The notes under the pieces: model-generated
The model's database searches: none
What the model was told of the DNA's origin: nothing
The model's input: only the letters and a program-made list of their open reading frames with translations
Part shown: piece by piece, positions 44,231-52,616 of the stretch
Position numbering within the stretch: the first letter of the stretch is position 1
Layout: every line of letters starts with the position of its first letter
Origin: Bacillus sp. V2I10
Lineage (GTDB): Bacteria > Bacillota > Bacilli > Bacillales > Bacillaceae
Assembly: GCF_030817055.1 (NCBI RefSeq)
Contig: NZ_JAUSYV010000001.1
Location: forward strand, 3,124,001-3,188,000
DNA length: 64,000 nt
Direction of reading: 5' to 3'
Made by a program: the position numbers and the translations under genes

Positions 44231-44824
44231 ATGAGCAGCAATATTGTATGGCACGAATCCTCTATTTCAAAACAAGAAAGACGAGATAAAAATAAACACC
44301 AGAGCTTTATTCTCTGGTTTACAGGTTTATCAGCATCCGGTAAATCTTCTGTTGCGAACGCTTTTGCCCGGACTTTATTTGACCGCGGCGCTCAGGCGTT
44401 TGTCCTGGATGGTGATAATGTGAGGCATGGCCTCAATCAGGATCTTGGCTTTAATGAGACCGGCCGCAAGGAAAATATCAGACGGATAGGAGAGGTTTCG
44501 AAACTGTTTGTTGAGAGCGGACAAATCGTCTTAACAGCTTTTATATCCCCTTACCGTGCTGATCGTGACCTTGTCAGAGAATTGGTTGAAAAGGATGAAT
44601 TCCTCGAAGTCTATATTAAATGTTCGATTGAAGAATGCGAAAAACGCGATCCCAAAGGACTTTATAAAAAAGCGAGAAATGAAGAAATCAAACATTTTAC
44701 AGGCATCAGCGCACCATACGAAGAGCCTGCGAATCCGGAAATTGTCCTGGATACAGAAAAATATTCAATAGAAGAATGTGTTAAACAATTGACGAAAGCC
44801 TTGATTGAAAAGGGTTTAATCTAA
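44231..44824 (+). CDS. cysC: Adenylylsulfate kinase (APS kinase)
   Basis: The 197 residues carry the P-loop GLSASGKSS (32-40), DGDNVRHGLN and the FISPYRADRD segment of APS kinases. It phosphorylates APS to PAPS, the sulfate donor. It follows sat by 16 bp with AAGGGAG as ribosome site, so the two are co-transcribed. With the reductase missing in this window, PAPS could serve the two sulfotransferases upstream as well as reduction. Confidence 0.95.
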   Translation: MSSNIVWHESSISKQERRDKNKHQSFILWFTGLSASGKSSVANAFARTLFDRGAQAFVLDGDNVRHGLNQDLGFNETGRKENIRRIGEVSKLFVESGQIVLTAFISPYRADRDLVRELVEKDEFLEVYIKCSIEECEKRDPKGLYKKARNEEIKHFTGISAPYEEPANPEIVLDTEKYSIEECVKQLTKALIEKGLI

Positions 44825-44980
44825 AGGTTTCCTTTTATGGACTGAAGATTAAAGAAAAAAACTCTCGAAAAGTTTGAATTTATTGATATATTATTCTATA
44901 AGAATAGCAATACATCATTTAAGGTAATTGTCCTCAAATGAACACGCGGTCAATTGCATGTTAGTTAGGAGAGTCAGAAC

Positions 44981-45300
44981 ATGGGAAAGGTCTATTTAGT
45001 TGGAGCAGGCCCAGGTGATCCTGAGCTGATCACGTTAAAAGCCATCAAATGCATCCAGAAGGCAGATGTTATTTTGTATGATCGCCTGGTCAATAAAGAA
45101 TTGCTTTCCTATGCCAAAAAGGAAGCAGATCTCATATATTGCGGCAAGCTTCCTGACTATCATTTAATGAAGCAGGAAACGATTCATCACTTCTTAATCC
45201 GTTATGCGAAAAGCGGTAAGATCGTAACCCGTTTAAAAGGTGGAGATCCGTTTGTATTTGGACGCGGTGCTGAGGAAGCAGAAGCCCTTGCGAAGCAGAA
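44981..45300 (+). pseudogene. sumT: Uroporphyrinogen-III C-methyltransferase, 5' fragment
   Basis: The first 106 or so residues are normal: VYLVGAGPGDPELITLKA, AD VILYDRLVN, and RLKGGDPFVFGRGAEEAEAL. Then the frame ends ten codons later in the opposite-strand ligase sequence. More than half of the enzyme (usually about 250 residues) is missing, so it is inactive. In bacilli sumT follows cysC, as here, so the breakpoint cut the end of a cys operon. Confidence 0.85.
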
Positions 45301-45663
45301 GAGCCAGTCTGCAGAGCGTTTATTAATTTGATATTTGGAATCAGCTCGTTTTTGAACGATACCTTCCAAGCCATTCTGCTGCACCAGATCAAAATATGCT
45401 GCAGCATTTCCATATAACCATTGAGACTTGCAGATAGAAGGGGAGTCGTTCAGCACTTCATCTAAAAGGGTTTTTCTTTCGTATAGCGTTAGATTAACTC
45501 TTTCACCTTTAAAGTAAACAATATCGAAAACACAAAACTGTATGTGATGATTAGATTTCTTTGATTGGAACCTTTCCATCATGGCTTCAAAGTCAGGCTT
45601 TCCTTTTTCTCCAGGAACAATGAGCTCTCCATCAAATGAAAAAGAAGGTTTATTTACAAACAT
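45300..45663 (-). pseudogene. ATP-dependent DNA ligase fragment
   Basis: On the minus strand the sequence reads FSFDGELIVPGEKGKPDFE, FCVFDIVYFKG and GLEGIVQKRADSKY, the motifs III to IV region of ATP-dependent ligases of the Ku-associated type. The catalytic lysine motif I and the C-terminal part are absent on both sides. It abuts the sumT fragment tail to tail at about 45300. Confidence 0.75.
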
Positions 45664-45700
45664 TACATTTTGAAGATAATTGATAAAGGAGATTCATTGT

Positions 45701-45769
45701 ATGTTTAGTTTCATAAACAGAACAAAATTGATAAAAGATGATTTAAAAGGTATATCGGAATTGATGTAA
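45701..45769 (+). CDS. Possible 22-residue peptide or gene start remnant
   Basis: MFSFINRTKLIKDDLKGISE follows AAAGGAGATT at good distance and stops after 22 codons. It is probably the start of a truncated gene. Confidence 0.25.
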   Translation: MFSFINRTKLIKDDLKGISELM

Positions 45770-45809
45770 GTCCATTTCTCTTTCCTCCGAATCGTAATTA
45801 ACAATAGAT

Positions 45810-45890
45810 CCTTATTCCACAATCCTGCCCAATTCTTAACTTTGGGGTATAGTCACTATGTGCAGCAATCACCCCCGATTGTTGAAGATC
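45810..45890 (-). repeat. GCCC-core repeat
   Basis: CCACAATCCTGCCCAATTC and GCAATCACCCCCGATTGTTG with the outer piece GAAGATCATATTATATTG. It lies at the 3' side of the minus-strand gene at 45949. Confidence 0.65.
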
Positions 45891-45948
45891 ATATTATATT
45901 GTAATTTGGTTTAAGGTTCTAGAAAAGCACACTTTAGTTAAAAAGATG

Positions 45949-46365
45949 TTAAGCCTTTTCTTGATATAAGTTAAATTGTTTAGGCGTATGTTTAAGCGGA
46001 ATTTTAAATTCCTCAAGATTTTCTATTTCATTAAAAAAATCTTCTATATCACCATCGGTTTCAAAATACCATTCTGACGTTTCCAACTTCTTAAACTCCT
46101 TTATATGTTCAAAAACGAATTCACAGTGAAGTTGTTGAATGTTCCCATCTTCTTTATCAGTAAATTGTCTAACAAAATCGAAATAAAATAGTTTTTCTCC
46201 AGTAAAGTTATAGATCCCACACTGAAATAGTAGGGCTTTTTCTTCTTCACCATCAACGTCTTCTAATGCAAATGACTTAAACTCTTTCCAAATATTTATT
46301 ACATCATTTGTGTTTTCACCAAATCTTTTTTTGAGGTTATTTTCAGCATTTGCAATTGTAATCAT
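45949..46365 (-). CDS. Uncharacterised acidic cytoplasmic protein
   Basis: The 138 residues start at ATG 46365 after TTTGGAG. It is acidic with alternating strands and helices (FQCGIYNFTGEKLFYFDFVRQF, WYFETDGDIEDFFNEIE), no signal or membrane segment. The family is not recognised; the style recalls immunity-type or phage-associated small proteins of bacilli. GCCC-core repeats lie on both sides. Confidence 0.65.
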   Translation of the reverse strand: MITIANAENNLKKRFGENTNDVINIWKEFKSFALEDVDGEEEKALLFQCGIYNFTGEKLFYFDFVRQFTDKEDGNIQQLHCEFVFEHIKEFKKLETSEWYFETDGDIEDFFNEIENLEEFKIPLKHTPKQFNLYQEKA

Positions 46366-46424
46366 TAAACCATCTCCAAACAGTGGAAATTATTTAATAA
46401 TTAATATGCCTCTAAACATCTTGT

Positions 46425-46540
46425 TCAATTATCGTGCCTTTACTTCAATAAAAAGAGGCGACACTTTGTTAAGCAATCGCCCCCGATTGTTGAAGATCAT
46501 TTATGTTGTCTTATCGAAGAATAGCGCCCTTTAATTGAAT
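46425..46540 (-). repeat. Composite GCCC-core repeat with terminator hairpin
   Basis: This repeats blocks of 8475-8575 almost exactly: GAGGCGACACTTTGTTAAGC, AATCGCCCCCGATTGTTGAA, then the ATTTATGTTGTC block and AGCGCCCTTTAATTGAA. On the minus strand GGCGATTGC and GTGTCGCC form a hairpin followed by TCTTTTTA, downstream of the methyltransferase gene. Confidence 0.8.
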
Positions 46541-46541
46541 T

Positions 46542-47291
46542 TTACATATTCCTAAAAAGATATATCCCAAATCCAAGGGTATCTCTGCCCCATTTCAGAT
46601 ATGTACTTCTCCAAGTCCGGATCTTTTGTAACATCGCATCGCAATCTGGATCATCAGGATGTTTGTAGCAATAATTCTCAATGGACATAGCATAAAGCCA
46701 CTCATATTCATCCCATTCATCGTCGTTAGTAGTGTAAGACCAGAGTGGAATTAGGCCTAGTTTTTCGCCAACCTTCACATTCTCGAAGTGGCTTCGTAAT
46801 TCGGATTCTTCCGCTCCTCCGAGCGCCTCCAAATATTCCTTACTTGGCTGCTGCTTCCAGTAGCCTTCACCGATGAGCACATATCCACCCTTTTTTACAC
46901 ACTTCCTCAGCGTATCCAACGTTTCATGCAATCCGCCTAATGCGTGAGTTGAACCAATACAAATCGCTACATCAAACTGCTCATTTATTGTCTTAATTGC
47001 TACTTTAGCATCTTCTGTAATGATTTCAATATTATTTAAAACCCCTCTATTTTTAGCATTTACTTGAAGTTGTTCCGTGAAATCACCATATTTCTCGATA
47101 GCAATACATTTAGATCTATACCTTTCAATAATCCGAAGAAGAATTTCACCTTTCCCAGCACCTATATCTATTACTTTGTCATTATCTTTTAAAGCAAGTA
47201 ACTCAATAACTTTGTCTATCTTTGATGGATTAATCGGATTATAAAAAGTATGGCTTTGATGGGCTATTGCTGAATATCTGTTTCTATCCAT
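46542..47291 (-). CDS. Class I SAM-dependent methyltransferase
   Basis: The 249 residues show the SAM loop VIDIGAGKGEILLR (about 40-53), the acidic end of strand 2 (CIAIEKYG) and ICIGSTHALGG. The substrate is unknown. The ATG at 47291 lies after ACCTCC on the other strand (GGAGG). A repeat-type terminator follows the stop directly. Confidence 0.88.
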   Translation of the reverse strand: MDRNRYSAIAHQSHTFYNPINPSKIDKVIELLALKDNDKVIDIGAGKGEILLRIIERYRSKCIAIEKYGDFTEQLQVNAKNRGVLNNIEIITEDAKVAIKTINEQFDVAICIGSTHALGGLHETLDTLRKCVKKGGYVLIGEGYWKQQPSKEYLEALGGAEESELRSHFENVKVGEKLGLIPLWSYTTNDDEWDEYEWLYAMSIENYCYKHPDDPDCDAMLQKIRTWRSTYLKWGRDTLGFGIYLFRNM

Positions 47292-47344
47292 AATACCTCC
47301 AGAGACTTATTTTATTTCCCTCTATCATATTGTAAAAGTAAGGG

Positions 47345-47515
47345 GAAGCTTATTCAATTATCTGGCCCGATTGTTGATCAAATTGAAACCACTCTTCAAC
47401 AATCCTGCCCGATTGCTTAATACCAATTATTTCAAAATTAGGTGATTAACTCAATCTTTTATTCAAGTAAAAAGGACACTTACCTTTTTACAGATAAGCG
47501 CCCTTTTACGGAAGA
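47345..47515 (-). repeat. Composite GCCC-core repeat
   Basis: The cores TTATCTGGCCCGATTG, AACAATCCTGCCCGATTG and AGATAAGCGCCCTTTTACGG enclose the 45-bp block of 16580 and the 80-bp block of 11710. It lies upstream of the methyltransferase start. Confidence 0.8.
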
Positions 47516-47754
47516 ACGAAAGTATAAAATTAGGTAAGTGTCAAAATGCTCCCGCCTAGTTACGCTTTATTACTTTCTCTTACAATATTCAATTTTTACA
47601 GTATTGAGCCCGTACCAAAACCACTTTCTTTTGTATGCTTTCAATAAAAATAAGAACCTTGCACTAGATGGGCCGTTGTAACATAGAGTAATCCCAAAGA
47701 CGTTTTATTAGGAGGATTACCCATGTCACATGATGATTAAAAAGGAGGAAAAAA

Positions 47755-48630
47755 ATGCATTCAATTCAATTGGTTCTGGATGCAAAAGCTGAACTCGGTG
47801 AGGGGCCGAGTTGGGATTCACGAAGAAAAGTGCTGTATTGGGTAGATATTACAAGGCAAAAGCTGCATTTGTATAATCCAACGAAGAAGACACATACGAT
47901 CTTTGATACCGGGCAGTATATCGGCTCAGTTGTTCCTAGAAAATCAGGTGGTATTGTGATGACACTAAAACATGGGTTTTATGCCTACGAATTCGAAACG
48001 GGGAATATGACATTTATTGGTGCTGTCGAGTTAGATAAGCCGAATAACCGATTCAATGATGGAAAATGCGATGCGGCTGGACGTTTCTGGGCGGGTACTA
48101 TGAGCCATGACTCGACGCCGAATGTCGGGGCTTTTTACTGCCTGGATACTGATTGGAGCATCAAAAAGGTGTTGGAGAATGTCAGTATTTCGAATGGTAT
48201 CGCCTGGAGTCCAGACAATTCGACGATGTACTATATCGATTCGCTGACAAATAAAGTGATGGCTTACGACTATGATTTAGCAACCGCAACAATCAGTAAT
48301 CCGCGGGTTGCCGTCTCAATTCCCAACAACTTCGTCTTCCCTGACGGCATGACATCGGATGAAGAAGGAATGATTTGGGTCGCGATGTGGAACGGTAGTG
48401 CTGTAACAAGGTGGAATCCGAAAACAGGGAAGCTTCTTGAAATAGTGAATGTTCCTGCAACACGCACGACTTCTTGCGTATTTGGCGGTGACGATTTGCA
48501 CGAACTCTATATTACTTCCGCTCGAATCGGTTTAGAAGAAAAAATATTGGCGAAGGAACCTTATGCTGGTGGATTATTTGTTGTCAATACCAAAGTAAGA
48601 GGCCTTCCAACATATGCTTTTGGAGGGTAA
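47755..48630 (+). CDS. SMP-30/gluconolactonase family protein
   Basis: The 291 residues form the six-bladed propeller of the SMP-30 family: GEGPSWDSR with the metal Glu, NRFNDGKCDAAGRFWAGT with Asn and the conserved WAGTM, and SNGIAWSPDNSTMYYIDS with Asp. Members hydrolyse sugar lactones. The ATG at 47755 follows AAAGGAGG. A five-codon frame with its own GGAGG lies just upstream and is probably a remnant. A terminator follows. Confidence 0.88.
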   Translation: MHSIQLVLDAKAELGEGPSWDSRRKVLYWVDITRQKLHLYNPTKKTHTIFDTGQYIGSVVPRKSGGIVMTLKHGFYAYEFETGNMTFIGAVELDKPNNRFNDGKCDAAGRFWAGTMSHDSTPNVGAFYCLDTDWSIKKVLENVSISNGIAWSPDNSTMYYIDSLTNKVMAYDYDLATATISNPRVAVSIPNNFVFPDGMTSDEEGMIWVAMWNGSAVTRWNPKTGKLLEIVNVPATRTTSCVFGGDDLHELYITSARIGLEEKILAKEPYAGGLFVVNTKVRGLPTYAFGG

Positions 48631-48679
48631 TCCTTATTAAATATTCTTAGAACGCGTATCCCTCTTTTTTAATATTTTG

Positions 48680-48714
48680 AAGAGTCTCATAATTATCCTG
48701 GGGACTCTTTTTGT
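48680..48714 (+). terminator. Terminator after the SMP-30 gene
   Basis: AAGAGTCTC and GGGACTCTT pair and are followed by TTTTG. Confidence 0.8.
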
Positions 48715-49044
48715 TTAACAAGATAAAATTAGTGTATGAGGTGTCTATCAATATTGAATTTGTTTACGACTAAAGTAAAGCTTTACGTGTATAAGATTTT
48801 ACATATATAGTACAACAAGCATTGGAACATATGGATTACAGACGAGTAGTGCATTCATACACTATTTTAAGCATTTATGCATGCAAAAAAGGGTGTTGCA
48901 TCGCAAGGTTTCTAAAACTTTTAAAAGAGATAACAATATATAAAAATAATCTAAATATGATCTATGTACTTAATAAAGCACTACACTACATTTAAGTATA
49001 TTTCTTCACAATCTCTTCTAAAATATCCATTTATTTTGAAAATG

Positions 49045-49130
49045 AGTTACTCAACAATCTGGCCCGATTGTTGATCAAACTCTTGAAACCACTCTTCAAC
49101 AATCCTGCCCTTTAATTGAATAACTGATAT
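49045..49130 (-). repeat. GCCC-core repeat
   Basis: CAACAATCTGGCCCGATTG, the 45-bp block, then CAACAATCCTGCCCTTTAAT. The stretch 48715-49045 has no gene; it contains AGTATATTTCTTCACAATCT, shared with 14140 and 33770. Confidence 0.8.
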
Positions 49131-49208
49131 TTCCATTTTATCACAGCTCTTTAATATTTTTTTTAGTCTTGAAAAATTTTAAAAAAGTTCCAAAGCTCCT
49201 GACAAATA

Positions 49209-49240
49209 GAAAAAAGCCCTGATCATTCATCAGAGCTTTT
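49209..49240 (-). terminator. Terminator of the CWB2 gene
   Basis: AAAGCTCTGATGAATGATCA then GGGCTTTTTT on the minus strand, just after the stop at 49248. Confidence 0.8.
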
Positions 49241-49247
49241 CAATCCA

Positions 49248-50219
49248 TTATTTTTGAAAAAGTTTTGCAATCGTGCTGTCAGGCAATGCTTTTACTCCCC
49301 CGACGATTTCATATTCTACTGCTAAGTCAGCATATTTCTGTATAGTCTGTTTTGTTGTCGCTTTAGGCTCATTTGGATCAGTCAGAATCACACCGTTAAA
49401 CCAATCAGCAGCAAGTGCAGAGGCAGAAAGAGCATCCGGGAAGTTTGTTCCTGTAGCAATGAATGGAGAATCCATATCATAGATACCCGATTCAACTGCA
49501 AAGTCTACAATCTGGGTATTCGTAGCATAACGGTTGCTTCCGCCCAATCTGATTGTTTCTGGTAACGTTTCTGTAGCCTTCTCTGATACGACTGCTGAAC
49601 CTCCCGCAATTATGGCAAAATCTGCATCTGCAGCTTTGACATAATTCTTAACGACACCCGGAAGATCTGTGCTTCTAGTTAATAGAATTGGGGATTGGAT
49701 GATTCCCGCGAATGGAGCAATGGATAGGGCATCCGGGTAATTCTCACCTGAAGCTACCACAAGAGTCCCTGTTTCCAATCCTACCTCTTTCGCCACTTTT
49801 ACAGATGTATCATATCTGTCCGTTCCAGCGATACGTGTAACAGTTTTCACTCCTGCATTTTTCAGCTGTGTATCAACAGCAGTTGAGATAACGCCAGTTC
49901 CGCCAATCAGGTAAACCTTCGTCACACCAAGTTCTTTTAACTTCGTAATTACGCTGCTTGGAACAGAATTCTTATCTGTTAACAGCAGCGGTGCTCCATG
50001 CTTAGCTGCAAGCGGAGTTGCACTCAAGGCATCCGGATAGTTTCTTCCAGTTGCAAGTACAGCAACATCTGATTCTACCCATTCATCAGCAAGTGCTACT
50101 GATGTTTTAAAGCGGTCCTCTCCTGCATAACGGTAAGTAGGCGCTGTTTCAGCTGCGCTTACCTGAGCAAAAGGAAGGCTCAAAGCGAATAGAGCTGATA
50201 ATACGATTGTTTTTTTCAT
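49248..50219 (-). CDS. Secreted cell-wall-binding repeat 2 protein
   Basis: The 323 residues have a signal peptide (about 1-22, ending VSAAE) and three CWB2 (PF04122) repeats, each with a GxDRF/GTDRY-type start and NYPDALSA-like core (GEDRFKTSVAL, GTDRYDTSVKV, GSNRYATNTQI). The repeats bind anionic wall polymers. There is no further catalytic domain, unlike the amidases that usually carry them. The ATG follows GGGGGATC. Located at the cell surface. Confidence 0.92.
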   Translation of the reverse strand: MKKTIVLSALFALSLPFAQVSAAETAPTYRYAGEDRFKTSVALADEWVESDVAVLATGRNYPDALSATPLAAKHGAPLLLTDKNSVPSSVITKLKELGVTKVYLIGGTGVISTAVDTQLKNAGVKTVTRIAGTDRYDTSVKVAKEVGLETGTLVVASGENYPDALSIAPFAGIIQSPILLTRSTDLPGVVKNYVKAADADFAIIAGGSAVVSEKATETLPETIRLGGSNRYATNTQIVDFAVESGIYDMDSPFIATGTNFPDALSASALAADWFNGVILTDPNEPKATTKQTIQKYADLAVEYEIVGGVKALPDSTIAKLFQK

Positions 50220-50406
50220 AAAAGATCCCCCTGTATATAATCTAGCAAACTTCTATATTATACTTTTATACCAGATAAAATGTAATGGATTTATTACAAA
50301 ATTTAACATTAAAGAGTCTGAAATTTTTCGACAAAATCTTCCTTGAACACTCAATACAGATCAGGTCACTATTGATTATCAAAGCTTCAAGCCAATTTCA
50401 AGAAAA

Positions 50407-50430
50407 GAAGAGTAGCTCTCGCTACTCTTC
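50407..50430. terminator. Perfect hairpin before the SDR fragments
   Basis: GAAGAGTAGC and GCTACTCTTC pair across TCTC. The T-run is short, so termination is uncertain. Confidence 0.5.
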
Positions 50431-50439
50431 TCTGGAAAT

Positions 50440-50637
50440 AATGGAATGGCAGACTATGCTTCTGAGGTAACTGGAAATTCAAAAGAACAATTAGTTGCAA
50501 ATTTATTTCCTTTAGGACATCTAGGATCTGTAAAAGATTTAGCAAATACAGTGTTATTTCTTGCTTCTGATGAATCAGCTTACTCGACAGGTGCAGAATT
50601 TGTGATTGATGGTGGAGCAACAGTTGAGCAATGTTAA
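50440..50637 (+). pseudogene. C-terminal fragment of a short-chain dehydrogenase
   Basis: The frame (NSKEQLVANLFPLGHLGSVKD ... ASDESAYSTGAEFVIDGGAT) is the familiar SDR tail, without the N-terminal cofactor site or Tyr-x-x-x-Lys. It is cut at a hairpin on its left. A second SDR gene starts 45 bp later, so two tandem SDR genes once stood here. Confidence 0.75.
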
Positions 50638-50681
50638 AAATGGATATTGACTTGAATTCATTGATGAATGGAGAGATTGAT

Positions 50682-51411
50682 ATGAAATTAAAAGACAAAG
50701 TAGCAATCGTAACAGGTGGAGCAAGCGGAATTGGTGAAGCAACTGTTCGCCTTTTTGCTGAAGAAGGCGCAAAAGTGGTCATTGCTGACATTTCAAAACG
50801 AGGTAAAGACATATTAGAAGAATTGAATACGAATGGATATGATACGTTATTTGTTAAAACAGATGTAACAAAAGAAGAAGATATTAAACAGATGATCAAT
50901 GAAACCGTGAATCAATACGGTAAGCTAGATATTATGTATGCAAATGCTGGAGTTGCTGATGATGCACCAACACCTATGAAAAATGGAAACGAACTATCGA
51001 TATTAATTTATCAGGGGTATTCCTTTTTGATAAATATTCGATTGAACAGTTTCTTAAACAAGGTACAGGCGGTGTCATTGTTAACGCTGGTTCTATTCAT
51101 AGTTTTGTTTCATTACCAAATCCAACAGCCTATTCCTCTGCAAAAGGTGGCGTGAAGCTATTAACTCAAAACTTATGTACTACTTATGCAAAAGATGGTA
51201 GTATTAATGCGGTCTGCCCTGGTTATATTGACACTCCTTTACTTGCAAGTGTTGATCTTCAAACGAAAGAATATTTAGTTTCTCTTCATCCACAAGGCAG
51301 ACTTGGAAAACAGAAGAAATAGCAAAGGCTGTCTTATTTTTAGCAAGTGATGATGCTAGTTTTGTTAATGGTACAACCCTTCTTGCTGAAGGGGGCTATA
51401 CCGCACATTAA
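50682..51411 (+). pseudogene. Short-chain dehydrogenase gene with two frameshifts
   Basis: It starts at ATG 50682 after GGAGAG with a normal TGxxxGIG site (VTGGASGIGEATV) and NAG motif (YANAGVADD). A base lost near 50985 and another near 51315 shift the frame; the three pieces together read SIHSFVSLPNPTAYSSAKGG with the catalytic Tyr and Lys, and end in ASDDASFVNGTTLLAEGGYT. Both shifts lie in or beside A-rich runs. If correct, no active enzyme is made. Confidence 0.8.
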
Positions 51412-51499
51412 TTTAAATTAAAGGATATCTTATACTAACAAAGCAGTCTAAATCGTAGATCATTTAGAACTGCTTTGTTATTTCATTTTATAAAAACAC

Positions 51500-51535
51500 C
51501 TTCCTATAGGAAAGCGCCAGATTGTTTAAGATTGA
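51500..51535 (-). repeat. Degenerate GCCC-core piece
   Basis: AAAGCGCCAGATTGTTTAAG resembles the core and right arm with changes. Confidence 0.4.
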
Positions 51536-51569
51536 ATTGGTTTGTTTATTCCGAACTGGATTACCATTT

Positions 51570-51866
51570 TTATCCTAATGGTTTTTTAATTAATTTGAAT
51601 CGCTCATTGATCATTTCATGAGGATTAATATTTTTAAATGAAATAGCCTTAGCTGAAAAACCAGCAAAATTTAACCCTGCACCAAATATTTGTAAAGCTC
51701 CGTCAGCAAGGTTCCCTTTTTTAAATTCTTCGATACCGTCTTCAATAAAGTTATTGCTTTCGTCTAGATGGCAATCTGCTATATATTTTTTTCCTTCGTG
51801 AAATAATTTAAGATTTTCCAATACTTGATTTGCTGTTTTTTCTGATATACCTGCGTCTATATTCAT
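51570..51866 (-). CDS. Uncharacterised small protein or 3' fragment
   Basis: The 98 residues (MNIDAGISEKTANQVLENLKLF... FKLIKKPLG) are mainly helical, with a glycine-rich stretch (GALQIFGAGLNFAG). The ribosome site is poor and a cupin remnant begins on the other strand 30 bp away, so the 5' end may be missing. No family is recognised. Confidence 0.4.
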   Translation of the reverse strand: MNIDAGISEKTANQVLENLKLFHEGKKYIADCHLDESNNFIEDGIEEFKKGNLADGALQIFGAGLNFAGFSAKAISFKNINPHEMINERFKLIKKPLG

Positions 51867-51893
51867 AAGGTTTTCTGAACAATACCTTAGCGT

Positions 51894-52283
51894 ATGTTTT
51901 CAGCGTTTCGTTGGTAGGGCCCGACTTATAGAAAACGATGAGCAATCTACTCATATTATTCGAAAAAATGAGCGAAAAACACTTATATTTCCCCAATCCC
52001 ATTCTAAATATCAATTATTAACACCAATTACAGAGGGAACCATTGAAATGATTATGATTCACTTAGAACCAGGACAGGAAGATCAACAACTCGTAGAGCA
52101 TTCTGGTGAAGGATGTGGCCTCATTTTTTAAAAGGCAAAATGACTGTAATTCTAGGAGATAAAGAATATATTTTATGTGAAGGGGACTCTATTCGTTTTA
52201 AAAGTACAACTCCCCATAGGTTTGTTAATCGTTCAAACGAAACTGCTATATCCGTATGGGCTATGACAGGACGGGTGTTGTAA
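51894..52283 (+). pseudogene. Cupin domain remnant of an XRE-cupin regulator
   Basis: Plus-strand frames read SKYQLLTPITEGTIEMIMIH, LEPGQEDQQLVEHSGEGCG and, after a shift, KGKMTVILGDKEYILCEGDS then STTPHRFVN, the cupin half of PuuR-like regulators. One T missing from the run at 52124-52129 breaks the frame. The helix-turn-helix half is absent. It is a dead gene end. Confidence 0.7.
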
Positions 52284-52386
52284 AGCCATTTTCTTAAGAT
52301 TACTTGGCGCGATTTCATGAATGTAAGGGCCAGTCCCACACTACATTAAAGGAAGGCACTGAAGAACTTATTTTTTATGACTTTCT

Positions 52387-52435
52387 AAAAAAAGACGACT
52401 TTTACATTCGAAGCTTGAATGAAAGTCGTCTTTTT
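52387..52435. terminator. Bidirectional terminator
   Basis: AAAAAAAGACGACTTTTACATTC with GAATGAAAGTCGTCTTTTT; long near-perfect hairpin. Confidence 0.85.
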
Positions 52436-52462
52436 GAAAAGATAAGCGTATATAATTTTGCC

Positions 52463-52496
52463 TACCACAGATCTTGATTCTGTGGTGTTTTTTTTT
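52463..52496 (+). terminator. Second terminator
   Basis: ACCACAGA and TCTGTGGT pair and are followed by eight T. Confidence 0.8.
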
Positions 52497-52616
52497 CCCT
52501 GCAAGGAAAAAGTCCTTTTATACTATAAAATTACTTCTGTGCAATGCTAGGGGATCATTACCGATTATTCCATGCAATTATAGTGTGAATTTCAATGGCG
52601 TTGATACTCATCTGCG

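Noticed and set aside
47724..47742. Five-codon frame MSHDD before the SMP-30 gene
   Set aside because: It has a good ribosome site but is too short to call and is probably the start of a lost gene.
8391..49130. GCCC-core repeats as integron attC sites
   Set aside because: Although GTTAAGC occurs in one block, the paired R and L boxes of attC are not present, and no tyrosine integrase gene is in the window.
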